A stretch of 64,000 nucleotides of DNA, from NCBI RefSeq assembly GCF_014705715.1, contig NZ_JACXLC010000001.1, forward strand, positions 2,149,360 through 2,213,359. Reading direction: 5' to 3'. This DNA is from Erythrobacter rubeus. GTDB lineage: Bacteria; Pseudomonadota; Alphaproteobacteria; Sphingomonadales; Sphingomonadaceae. This document shows positions 32,618 to 41,429 of the stretch, one piece after another. Position numbers and translations under genes: made by a program. Each line of letters starts with the position of its first letter. The first letter of the stretch is position 1. Below the pieces are notes generated by a model. It was not told the DNA's origin. It did no database searches and saw only the letters and a list, made by a program, of their open reading frames with translations.

Positions 32618-34418
32618 GCTCAACGATACCATTCACCGCGTGACCGAGCGGGTAATCGAGAATTCGCGCGGCCCCCGTTCATCCTATCTTGAGCTGATGC
32701 AGCGCGAAGCAGATCGCAAACCCGAACACAAGGATATCGCCTGCTCCAACCTTGCCCATGCTTTTGCCGGTGCGCTTGAGGATCAGGACGCGATGAAGAA
32801 CCGGCGCGGGCCGAATATCGGCATCGTCACCGCCTACAATGACATGCTTTCCGCGCATCAACCCTATGGCCGTTATCCGGACCGGATGAAGATCTACGCC
32901 CGTGAAGTCGGCGCCACGGCACAAGTCGCGGGCGGAACCCCGGCCATGTGTGACGGCGTAACACAGGGGGAAGACGGGATGGAGCTGTCGCTCTTCAGCC
33001 GCGATATCATTGCCCTGTCGACCGGGGTTGCGCTCTCGCACCAGATGTATGACGGCATCGCCTGCCTCGGCATTTGCGACAAGATCGTGCCGGGCCTGCT
33101 AATGGGTGCGCTGCGCTTCGGCCACTTGCCCGCGATATTCGTGCCCAGCGGACCGATGCCCAGCGGCATTTCGAACAAGCAGAAGCAGGAAACCCGCCAG
33201 AAATACGCCGCGGGCGAGATCGGGCGCGACGAGCTGCTCGAAAGCGAGCTCGGTTCGTATCATTCACCCGGAACCTGCACGTTCTACGGCACGGCCAATT
33301 CCAATCAGATGATGATGGAAATGATGGGGCTGCACGTGCCCGGCAGCGCCTTCGTCACGCCCGGTACAAAGCTGCGGCAGGCACTCGATCGCGCCGCCAT
33401 GCACCGCCTCGCTGAACTCGCAGGCACGACGACGCGCACCCTGGCGCAGGTCGTCGACGAAAAGGCGATTGTGAATGCGGTCATCGGCCTGCTCGCAACC
33501 GGCGGGTCGACCAATCACGCGATCCACATCCCGGCGATGGGCCGCGCAGCTGGCGTGATCATCGACTGGAACGACATGGCCGAGCTTTCGAGCGTCGTCC
33601 CGCTCCTCGCGCGGGTCTATCCAAACGGGTCGGGCGATGTGAACCACTTTCACTCGGCAGGCGGCATGTCGTACATCACCCGGACCCTGCTCGAAGAGGG
33701 ACTGGCGCATGGCGACCTTCTGACCGTCTGGGACGGCGGGATGGATGCTTACACGGCCGAGCCGGTGATCGGTGATGAAGAGGCACTCGCATGGGCCCCG
33801 GTGACCGAAACCCGCGACGACACAATGCTGCGCTCCGCTTCCGATCCGTTCCAACCCGATGGCGGCATGCGGCTCGTCACCGGCAACCTTGGGCGGGCCT
33901 GCTTCAAATCGTCCGCGGTGGCGAAGGAGCGCTGGACAATCGAGGCACCGTGCCGGGTTTTCGAGAACCAGAAGGATGTGGTCGCGGCTTTCAAGGCAGG
34001 CGAGCTCGACAAAGATGTCGTGGTCGTCGTGCGGTTCCAGGGGCCGCGCGCCAACGGCATGCCCGAACTGCATTCGCTCACCCCTTCACTCGCCGTCCTG
34101 CAAGATCGCGGGCACAAGGTCGCGCTCGTCACCGATGGACGCATGTCCGGGGCCAGCGGGAAGGTTCCCAGCGCGATCCATTGCACGCCCGAGGCGCTGG
34201 GCGGGGGACCGCTGTCACTCCTGCAGGATGGAGACGTGGTAAGGGTGTGCGCAGAAACGGGAACGCTGTCGACCGCTGCCGATCTGTCCGCTCGCACGCC
34301 CGCGCCCGAGCCTCAGCCTGAATGGGGCGTCGGCCGCGAAATGTACCGCATGCTGCAAAACCAGGCCGACAGCGCCGAAAAGGGCGCATCGGCGATCCTT
34401 GCAGGCGCGGGTCTGTAA
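32610..34418 (+). CDS. edd: phosphogluconate dehydratase
   Basis: 602 residues, the usual length. Start at ATG 32610 inside the end of zwf. IlvD/Edd-family marks are present: [12 protein letters not shown] with a cluster Cys, [12 protein letters not shown] with the second Cys, [15 protein letters not shown] with the third, and [17 protein letters not shown]. It dehydrates 6-phosphogluconate to KDPG with a 4Fe-4S cluster. The partner aldolase eda is not in the window. Glucokinase follows after 4 bp. Confidence 0.97.
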   Translation: MNKLNDTIHRVTERVIENSRGPRSSYLELMQREADRKPEHKDIACSNLAHAFAGALEDQDAMKNRRGPNIGIVTAYNDMLSAHQPYGRYPDRMKIYAREVGATAQVAGGTPAMCDGVTQGEDGMELSLFSRDIIALSTGVALSHQMYDGIACLGICDKIVPGLLMGALRFGHLPAIFVPSGPMPSGISNKQKQETRQKYAAGEIGRDELLESELGSYHSPGTCTFYGTANSNQMMMEMMGLHVPGSAFVTPGTKLRQALDRAAMHRLAELAGTTTRTLAQVVDEKAIVNAVIGLLATGGSTNHAIHIPAMGRAAGVIIDWNDMAELSSVVPLLARVYPNGSGDVNHFHSAGGMSYITRTLLEEGLAHGDLLTVWDGGMDAYTAEPVIGDEEALAWAPVTETRDDTMLRSASDPFQPDGGMRLVTGNLGRACFKSSAVAKERWTIEAPCRVFENQKDVVAAFKAGELDKDVVVVVRFQGPRANGMPELHSLTPSLAVLQDRGHKVALVTDGRMSGASGKVPSAIHCTPEALGGGPLSLLQDGDVVRVCAETGTLSTAADLSARTPAPEPQPEWGVGREMYRMLQNQADSAEKGASAILAGAGL

Positions 34419-34422
34419 CACG

Positions 34423-35418
34423 GTGAGCGGCGGCGAAAAAATCGTCACGGTCGATATCGGCGGCACGCACGCCCGTTTCGCAATTGCGACGATCGACCCA
34501 CTCGGTGTGATCACCCTCGATGAGCCGATCACCCTCAACACAGATGACCACGCCAGTTTTGAGACAGCCTGGGAGCACTACCGTGAACGGATGGGCGGAA
34601 CGCTCCCCGGTAGTATCGCCATGGCGGTCGCCGGGCCGATTAGTCCCGATCTCATCCGTTTCACCAACAATCCCTGGATCATCCGCCCGCTCATGATCGA
34701 GAGCAAGCTGGGATGCTCGCAGGCGGCGATCGTCAACGATTTCGAGGCTGTCGCACATGCCGCCGCCAGAGCGCCGGGCGATGATTTTCTGCATCTGGCC
34801 GGCCCGGAGGTCACGCTGCCCGCTTCCGGCACGATCAGCGTTCTCGGCCCCGGTACGGGCCTTGGCGTGGCCTATTTCCACCGGAGCACGGATGGTGCCT
34901 ACCGCGTGCAGGCGACCGAAGGCGGGCACGGAGATTTCGCTCCAGTGGATGCGATCGAGGATGCCATCCTCGCGCGTCTCAGAAAACGGCACACCCGCGT
35001 ATCGGATGAACGCGTCGTTTCGGGCCCGGCGATCACCGATATTTACGCCGCGCTCGCCGCAATGGAGGGGCGCGCGGTGAAGGAAAGAAGCGACGTCGAG
35101 ATCTGGACGGCGGGCACGAATGGCGAGGACACCCTGGCCGCCGCAGCGGTTGACCGGTTCTGCCTTGCGCTGGGTTCCGTTGCGGGCGACATCGCCTTGA
35201 TCCAGGGCGCGGAGGGTGTCGTGATTGCTGGCGGACTCGGATATCGTATCCGCGAAACGCTGCGGGCGTCCGGCTTTGCCTCGCGGTTTACTGCCAAGGG
35301 ACGGTTCGCGGGATTGATGGCGTCGCTGCCGGTCAAGCTCATCACCCATCCACAGCCCGGCCTGCTCGGCGCCGCAGCGGCCTTCGCTCAAGAATATCTC
35401 GGAGAAAATCGCGCATGA
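34423..35418 (+). CDS. glk: glucokinase
   Basis: 331 residues starting at GTG 34423, 4 bp after the edd stop; an in-frame TTG at 34399 lies inside edd and is less likely. VDIGGTHARFAIA is the phosphate-1 motif and LGPGTGLGVAYF the second glucokinase-family signature; EGGHGDFAP is the substrate loop. It phosphorylates glucose with ATP to feed zwf. The last bases overlap the start of the ppc gene (ATGA at 35415). Confidence 0.94.
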   Translation: MSGGEKIVTVDIGGTHARFAIATIDPLGVITLDEPITLNTDDHASFETAWEHYRERMGGTLPGSIAMAVAGPISPDLIRFTNNPWIIRPLMIESKLGCSQAAIVNDFEAVAHAAARAPGDDFLHLAGPEVTLPASGTISVLGPGTGLGVAYFHRSTDGAYRVQATEGGHGDFAPVDAIEDAILARLRKRHTRVSDERVVSGPAITDIYAALAAMEGRAVKERSDVEIWTAGTNGEDTLAAAAVDRFCLALGSVAGDIALIQGAEGVVIAGGLGYRIRETLRASGFASRFTAKGRFAGLMASLPVKLITHPQPGLLGAAAAFAQEYLGENRA

Positions 35419-38204
35419 CCCTGCCGCTCAAATCCACCGCCGATCTCAGCGCGCGCCTTCAGGAACTGCACGCACGTACGCGTGAGACACCGCTGTTCAA
35501 CCCGGTGTTTCAGCTGGGGCTCGATCTGTCGCGGGCGCTGGAAGCAGGATCGACCGATCTCGATGCGCTGGAGGCGCTGGTGGAGGAACTCGAGTGTTCG
35601 GGCGTCGAAGCGCGTGCCAAGCGGCTGCAACGGCTTGTCGCTCCGGTCACGCCAGAGGCCAACCACTCCGCCCTTTCCGAGGCGCTATCGGCAACGAGCG
35701 ATTTCGAAGATTTCCGAAAAGCGTGGGAGAGCCCCCGGCTGCATGCCGTTTTCACCGCTCACCCGACATTTCTGCTGACGCCTGTTCAAACCGCCGCCGT
35801 GGCTGAAGCCGCAAGCACCGATGCTCCCGTGACGCGCTCCGTGTGCACGCCGCATTCCGAGCGGCCCGAGATCACGCTCGATTACGAACATGGAGAGGTG
35901 AGCAAAGCCCTGGCCAACGCGCAGGACGCGCGGGCGCAGATCGTTCGTGACACGCTGACGCATGCAGCCAGCAAATGGCCGGACAAATGGCTCGACCTCG
36001 ATCCCCTGCCGTTCCGGTTCGCAACCTGGGTCGGATACGACATGGATGGGCGGACTGATATCAAGTGGTACACCTCGATCCGTTTCCGACTGTCGGAGAA
36101 GGCCGAGCGGCTGCGCCGGTTCGCCGATGACCTCGCGCAGATCGATGCCGATCACGAGATCGTCGAAACTCTGCGCGCCGGCTCGGACCATGCGGCCCGC
36201 AGTGCCGAGGATTTTGCGGGCGATCTGTCCGAACCCGAAGCCCTGTCTCAGGCCGCCAACCGGCTGACCTACGATCATCCCGACAAGCTGACTTCGCTGG
36301 CTGCGATCATCGAGCGGCTCGAAAACGAGGCGCGCTTGGCCGAAGACAGCGAGCAGGCTATTGCGCTGAAAACGCTCGCCTCGTGCATGCGCGCCGACGG
36401 CCTCGGGATGGGCCACATCCATTTCCGCGTGAACGCGAAACAGCTGCACAACGCCATTCGCAGCCGCCTGACCGATCAGCCGAACCTCGACCTCGCCAGC
36501 AAAGGCGCGATGGCCGCTTTGCGCACGCTGCTCGCCCGGATCGAACCGATGCGCACCAATTTCGCCAGCCTCGCCATCGAAAGCTCGACAGCGATCCGGC
36601 AATTCCTGGCGATGGCGCAAATCCTCGAACATATCGATGCCGATACGCCGATCCGGATGCTGATCGCGGAATGCGAGCAGCCGTCGACAATCCTTGCCGC
36701 ACTCTATTTCGCGCGAGCTTTCGGCATTGAGGACATGGTCGATGTCTCCCCGCTGTTCGAAACCGAAAGCGCTCTCGAACATGGGGGCCGCTTCCTCGAT
36801 GCGCTGTGCGCGGAGGACCAATATCGCAATTACGTCCGCCTGCGCGGTCGCGCCTGCATTCAGACAGGTTTCTCCGATGCAGGCCGATTTGTCGGACAGA
36901 TTCCGGCGAGCCTCGCTATCGAGCGCCTACAGGGCCGGTTCGCGCAGGCGATGGCCAAGAACGATCTTACGGATGTCGCCGCATTGATCTTCAACACCCA
37001 CGGCGAAAGCATGGGACGGGGCGCGCATCCGGGCGGGTTCGAGGAACGCCTGACGTGGCCGATGAGCGCATGGGCCCGCGATCGGTTTGCTCGCTCGGAG
37101 ATCGAGCTGGAGCCCGAAGTCAGCTTTCAGGGCGGCGATGGCTATCTGTTCTTCGCACGGCCGGAACTGGCGCTCGCGACACTCACCCGTATCGCCTGCG
37201 CGCCGCGCCACGATCCGAAAGCGGCGAAGGATCCGTTTTACGACCGGACCGACCTCAGCCTCGATTTCTACCGCGCGATCCGCGCCGACCAGCGGCGCCA
37301 TCTGCGCAGCGCAACATATTCACGCGCGGTGACCGCTTTCGGTCTGGGCTTGCTGAATTCAACCGGGAGCCGGGTCTCGCGCCGCCAGTCCGATATCTCC
37401 GCCGACCGCGACATGAACCTGCGGCAGATCCGGGCGATCCCGCACAATTCCATTCTCCAGCAGCTAGGCTACCCGGTGAACGTGATTTCCGGCATCGGCA
37501 GCGCTGCGGACGGCAATTACGAAGATCTCGCCAGCCTCATCGAATCGAGCCGGCGCGGGCGGCAATTGATGGGCCTGGCGCGTGCTTCGAACGCGCTGGC
37601 CAGTATCAAAACTGTCGCCGCGCACGGCGAGCTTTTCAACTCGGCCTATTGGGCGAGCCGCCCCTATCGCGGGACCGAGCCGCATCTTTCGGCGGCGTGC
37701 GAGACATTGGCCGAGTTCCTGACGAAGGATGATCGCACAGGCGTTTATCGGAGGCTCGCATCGCGGCTGCGGGTCGATGCACTTAAATTCCACCGGCTGC
37801 TGGACCTGCTGCCCGCCGAAAGCCGCGACAGCGAACGCGAGAATACGCGGCGAATGATCGGGGCGGCACAGTCCGTTCGGCTCGCCTTGATGCAGCACAT
37901 TTTCCTGAAAGCGGTCTCGGTCCCGGTTTTCAGCCGCGCAAACGACGTGAGCCGCGAAGATGTGCTCGAAATGGTGTTCTCGTTGCGGATCGACGAGGCG
38001 CTTGCGCAGATGCGCCGGGCCTTCCCGACGCACTTTCCGGAGCCCGGCGATTTCGCGATGGATGCGCCTGCCGATTACCCGGACGCCTCCAGCGAAGGGT
38101 ACGCGCAAATCGGCAGGGACTTTATCGATCCGATCGAACGCGCCTATGCCCTGATGCTGCGCCTGTCGGTGAGCATCGCCAACCAGTTTGGCGCTCATGG
38201 ATAA
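35415..38204 (+). CDS. ppc: phosphoenolpyruvate carboxylase family protein, divergent
   Basis: 929 residues, in the family range. FTAHPTFLLTP near 114 carries the catalytic-type His of the TAHPT motif; VSPLFETESALEHG, GFSDAGRFVGQIP, VSFQGGDGYLFF and LRQIRAIPHN align with known PEPC blocks. However, the canonical FHGRGG..GRGG loop reads THGESMGRGAHPGG (His near 530, the second Arg kept, the first Arg and two Gly lost), and GGDRDGNP reads GYDMDGRTD near 207. Normal PEPC turns PEP and bicarbonate into oxaloacetate, a sensible partner for the Entner-Doudoroff genes with which it overlaps. Whether this protein keeps carboxylase activity is uncertain. Confidence 0.75.
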   Translation: MTLPLKSTADLSARLQELHARTRETPLFNPVFQLGLDLSRALEAGSTDLDALEALVEELECSGVEARAKRLQRLVAPVTPEANHSALSEALSATSDFEDFRKAWESPRLHAVFTAHPTFLLTPVQTAAVAEAASTDAPVTRSVCTPHSERPEITLDYEHGEVSKALANAQDARAQIVRDTLTHAASKWPDKWLDLDPLPFRFATWVGYDMDGRTDIKWYTSIRFRLSEKAERLRRFADDLAQIDADHEIVETLRAGSDHAARSAEDFAGDLSEPEALSQAANRLTYDHPDKLTSLAAIIERLENEARLAEDSEQAIALKTLASCMRADGLGMGHIHFRVNAKQLHNAIRSRLTDQPNLDLASKGAMAALRTLLARIEPMRTNFASLAIESSTAIRQFLAMAQILEHIDADTPIRMLIAECEQPSTILAALYFARAFGIEDMVDVSPLFETESALEHGGRFLDALCAEDQYRNYVRLRGRACIQTGFSDAGRFVGQIPASLAIERLQGRFAQAMAKNDLTDVAALIFNTHGESMGRGAHPGGFEERLTWPMSAWARDRFARSEIELEPEVSFQGGDGYLFFARPELALATLTRIACAPRHDPKAAKDPFYDRTDLSLDFYRAIRADQRRHLRSATYSRAVTAFGLGLLNSTGSRVSRRQSDISADRDMNLRQIRAIPHNSILQQLGYPVNVISGIGSAADGNYEDLASLIESSRRGRQLMGLARASNALASIKTVAAHGELFNSAYWASRPYRGTEPHLSAACETLAEFLTKDDRTGVYRRLASRLRVDALKFHRLLDLLPAESRDSERENTRRMIGAAQSVRLALMQHIFLKAVSVPVFSRANDVSREDVLEMVFSLRIDEALAQMRRAFPTHFPEPGDFAMDAPADYPDASSEGYAQIGRDFIDPIERAYALMLRLSVSIANQFGAHG

Positions 38205-38218
38205 ACGCCCGGACCCGT

Positions 38219-39217
38219 CTAACCTGCGCTGCGAGGGGGCTCCGGGCTGAAACGCCAGACGCGCATGGTCACGCCCGTTGGCTCGATCTTTTCGGTGCCC
38301 GGGATTGCGAGCACCCCGGCGAGCGATGCATTCTCGCCGTTCCATAGCCGATCGAAAGCCATCCCGGCCTCGCTGCGCGTTGTCGCTCCGCCAAGCTCGG
38401 CGATGATCCGGCAGATCGTTTCGATGGATATCGCGCGCGGGACGTTGGCGTAGTAGCGAAAGCCGCGCCCCTGCTCATCGGAATCGGGGACGACGTGTGT
38501 TTCCCAGTCTTCCGCGGCAAACCACTCGATAGCGCGCCAGGCATCCTCGAGATGCTCGGCGCTGGCGGCAAGCGCCTGGCTGTCGATCCAGTCCTGCTCT
38601 GCGAGAAACCGCCGCATTCTTGCCCGGTCGAATTGCTCATCGGCGTTCGATGGATCGCGCACCGGTTCGATACCCGCCTGCGCTACGACACTTTCCAGCT
38701 CGGCCTTGCTCCAGCGCAGCAGCGGGCGGAACAGGCTCCCGCCCCAGCCGGGAATCTCGGTGGTTGATCGAATGCCCGCGAGGCCGGGTACTCCGCTGCC
38801 GCGATTGAGGCGCATGAGGAGAGTTTCGGCCTGATCATCGGCATGGTGTGCGGTCATGACTGCGCTGACCCGCGCCTCGTCATGCCACTGACCAAGCGCG
38901 AGGTATCTCGCCGCGCGCGCGTTCGACTGAAGGTTTCCTTCGGAGACCTCGACGTTCAGCACTGTATGCTCGACACCCAGCTTTGCGCAGATATCGGAAA
39001 CGAAGTCCGCCTCGCTGGCGCTCTCTTGGCGAAGGCCGTGATCGACGGTCGCGGCTGCAACTTTTCCGCCGCCGCTTGCCGCATGCGCCAGTAGAAGCAA
39101 CGCCAGGCTATCGGGCCCACCGGAAACTGCGACGCCCAGCCGCGCATCGGCAAATCCGAAACGCTCCAGCGTGGCGCGGAACCGCGCGATCAGCTTCGGG
39201 TCAAGCTCGGTATCAAT
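38219..39217 (-). CDS. tilS: tRNA(Ile)-lysidine synthase, possible ATT start
   Basis: About 332 residues from the proposed start. The PP-loop SGGPDSLALL lies at residues 32-41 of that reading; DHGLRQES, TAHHADDQAETLLMR and a RPLLRWSK segment confirm TilS. It makes lysidine at position 34 of tRNA-Ile(CAU). No ATG, GTG or TTG lies between the upstream stop (39242) and the PP-loop; the first canonical start (TTG 39100) falls inside the PP-loop helix and would destroy the enzyme. An ATT at 39217, preceded by AAGGGGG, fits best. It follows the CpoB-like gene by 24 bp on the same strand. Confidence 0.88.
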   Translation of the reverse strand: MDTELDPKLIARFRATLERFGFADARLGVAVSGGPDSLALLLLAHAASGGGKVAAATVDHGLRQESASEADFVSDICAKLGVEHTVLNVEVSEGNLQSNARAARYLALGQWHDEARVSAVMTAHHADDQAETLLMRLNRGSGVPGLAGIRSTTEIPGWGGSLFRPLLRWSKAELESVVAQAGIEPVRDPSNADEQFDRARMRRFLAEQDWIDSQALAASAEHLEDAWRAIEWFAAEDWETHVVPDSDEQGRGFRYYANVPRAISIETICRIIAELGGATTRSEAGMAFDRLWNGENASLAGVLAIPGTEKIEPTGVTMRVWRFSPEPPRSAG

Positions 39218-39241
39218 CAGCGCCCCCTTGAGCCTGCATGG

Positions 39242-40228
39242 TCAGGCTTCGCAATTGATCCTACGGCGATTGGCCTCGTACTGATCGAGCAGACGCCCGC
39301 TGGCCACAGCAGGGTAGGTATCGCCGAATTCGGCAAGCGCGATGCACGCGCGGCGGGTGTCTTCCATCGCGATCATCGCCTCGGCGAGATAGAGCAGGCT
39401 GTCCGGCGCGCGCGGTGCAGTTCGGTCCGCCTGGTAGTTGCGCAGGAACCACCGCGCGGCCTCTTCCGCCATGCCGTCATCCAGGAATGCGCGGCCCAAC
39501 AGATTGCGCCCCCAGGTAACGCGCCAGTGGTCCGGATATTGCTCCACAAAACTCGACAGCTGTTGGCGGGCCTCAGGGTAGAAGCCCGCGTTCCAAAGGC
39601 GGAAGCCGTAGGAATATTCATCGTCCGCGGCATCGCCGGTCTGCGGCTTTGCGATCTGCTGAACAGCTGCGAGCCGCTCTGCGCTCGGGCCGGTCTGGGG
39701 GTCAGCGGCGCTTTGATCAGGTTCAGCGGGCTCAGCGGACGATGCGCCGCCCGTCATCGCGTCGAGATTGGTTTCGGTCGAAGGCAGGTCATCTGTATCG
39801 ACGGTGCTCGCGACGCTTGCGCCTGCGGCAGGAGCCGCCTCAAGAAGCGCCAGGCGGCTTTCCATTTGCGTTATCGAGTTGGTGTTCTCCTCACTGAGCG
39901 CGGTGAGACGCTGCAACTGGCTTTCCATCGCATCAAGCCGCGCAAGGATGTCGGTTACGGCAGTGGTCGATGGTGCGTTCGGTGAGGACTGGTTACCGGT
40001 GCCCTGCTCCGAGGTGATCTGCGGTTCAAAATAGCGCTCATCGCCGCCCGGAAAGACCTGGCGTTGCAGCGCGCGGATCTCCGCTTCGATCTTGCGGACG
40101 CGCGATTCCGAGACGCCGTCTTGCGCCATCGTAGGCACGGGCGATGTCGCCACCGTCGCGGCGATGGCGAATGCCGCCCCAGCGCGCATGACGGTGCCTG
40201 AAATTTTCGATCGAAGAGCGATTTTCAT
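39242..40228 (-). CDS. CpoB/YbgF-like periplasmic TPR protein
   Basis: 328 residues from ATG 40228. A signal peptide ends near PTMA|QDG. It is followed by a short coiled coil (RVRKIEAEIRALQRQV; LARLDAMESQLQRL; ITQMESRLALLE), a long Pro/Ala/Ser linker and C-terminal TPR repeats (EYSYGFRLWNAGFYPEARQQ, GRAFLDDGMAEEAARWFL). This is the layout of CpoB, which links the Tol-Pal system with peptidoglycan synthesis; tol genes are not in view. It lies directly upstream of tilS, as in many relatives. Confidence 0.8.
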   Translation of the reverse strand: MKIALRSKISGTVMRAGAAFAIAATVATSPVPTMAQDGVSESRVRKIEAEIRALQRQVFPGGDERYFEPQITSEQGTGNQSSPNAPSTTAVTDILARLDAMESQLQRLTALSEENTNSITQMESRLALLEAAPAAGASVASTVDTDDLPSTETNLDAMTGGASSAEPAEPDQSAADPQTGPSAERLAAVQQIAKPQTGDAADDEYSYGFRLWNAGFYPEARQQLSSFVEQYPDHWRVTWGRNLLGRAFLDDGMAEEAARWFLRNYQADRTAPRAPDSLLYLAEAMIAMEDTRRACIALAEFGDTYPAVASGRLLDQYEANRRRINCEA

Positions 40229-40442
40229 GAGCCTGCCTGCTCCTTCTCTTAATGTGTGCGCGCGGCTGTTTCCGAGGTGGCGTTGCACGCTGCTGAATGC
40301 TCGCATCAGCCGCTCTTTCCCGAAATGGCGTGTGTGCCGGACCGAGCATCAATGTCAGCCGAATCTGTGCCGCCTACGCTCTGCCAAGTCGAGCGCAGTG
40401 GTCGCCAAAACAGTGGGAAAGGCTGCTAAGCCGTTGTCCGCT

Positions 40443-41297
40443 TCAGTTTAGCTGCGGCGGAGCCGCGGGTCCGGTTTCGGCCCTTGCGAGCAGAGCGGCG
40501 GCAGATATCGGCGTGTCGCCGAGCGTGATTGGCTCATCCGCGAGCTTTGGCACTTCCTGCCCGTCAATTGTGATCGCAAAGGCGTCTGGCCGCCCCGTGT
40601 TTATAAGGGGAGCCTCGGAGTCCGCCGGCACTTCGAAAGTATCGCCGCTTGCCATCTGGGCCTCGAAGAAACGCTCGCCATTATCCTCGTAAAAGCGGAC
40701 CCAGACCCCGTCCTCAAGCGCAGTAAAGACGACCTTACCTTGAGGGTCGATACCGGGCCCGGCTCCGTCCGTACCTTCGCCGTCTTCGGACGCGGCGAGC
40801 TGTTCAGCCGCTTCATCCTCCTCCGTCTCGGCAACTAGCGGGGCCGGTGTGGTGCCTGCTCCGAAATATGTCTGGTAGAAAGAGAATACACCTATGGCGA
40901 GAATGATCGCGGCGGCAGCGCCGAACCATGCGAGACCCGCCGATGGAAGCTTGGCCGGATCGCCCGGTTCCATACCGCCGGCGAGTGCGGATTGCCGGGC
41001 GTGGCCTTCAGCCAGTTCCTCTCGGACGAGGTCAGTGACATCGCCATCATCAAGGCCGACTGCGCGCGCATAGGTTCGCGCAAAACCGATGGCGTAAGCA
41101 CGGGAAGGCAGTTCGTCGAAAGCACCATCCTCGATGGCCTGCAAATGCCGGACGGGAATGCGGGTTTCGGCGGCAATATGATCGAGCTCAAACCCTTTTT
41201 GCTCGCGCGCGGCACGCAAATAGCCGCCTGCTGTCGCCTGTGCCTCTTCAGGCTCGGCGATCAGGTCGTCTTCGCTGCTGTCGTGCTCTTCTGTCAT
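40443..41297 (-). CDS. RodZ-like helix-turn-helix membrane protein
   Basis: 284 residues. A Cro/C1-type HTH near residues 24-95 (YLRAAREQKGFELDHIAAET, FDELPSRAYAIGFARTYAR) is followed by one membrane helix (AAAAIILAIGVFSFYQTYF) and a periplasmic DUF4115 domain (WVRFYEDNGERFFEAQMASG). This is the RodZ plan; RodZ bridges MreB to the cell envelope and shapes rods. The acidic linker after the helix is long. 214 bp without a recognised gene (40229-40442) separate it from the CpoB-like gene, and ptsP lies upstream across 132 bp. Confidence 0.85.
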   Translation of the reverse strand: MTEEHDSSEDDLIAEPEEAQATAGGYLRAAREQKGFELDHIAAETRIPVRHLQAIEDGAFDELPSRAYAIGFARTYARAVGLDDGDVTDLVREELAEGHARQSALAGGMEPGDPAKLPSAGLAWFGAAAAIILAIGVFSFYQTYFGAGTTPAPLVAETEEDEAAEQLAASEDGEGTDGAGPGIDPQGKVVFTALEDGVWVRFYEDNGERFFEAQMASGDTFEVPADSEAPLINTGRPDAFAITIDGQEVPKLADEPITLGDTPISAAALLARAETGPAAPPQLN

Positions 41298-41429
41298 GAT
41301 CCTGCCCGTTTGCGCGCGGGTCTAGACGTTTTTGGTGCCCGGCACACCATATTTTTCGGTCACTTCTGTCAACGATTCGAAAAGCAGCCGGGCGCTCGCT
41401 CAGGGCATTTCACCTCCGGCCGCCGCCGA

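Noticed and set aside
30509..32632. A leftward ORF of 707 codons opposite zwf
   Set aside because: It covers zwf and the transglutaminase gene on the other strand, has shadow-type composition and shows no motif.
38219..39100. tilS starting at TTG 39100
   Set aside because: This would cut off the SGGPDS ATP-binding loop encoded directly upstream in the same frame.
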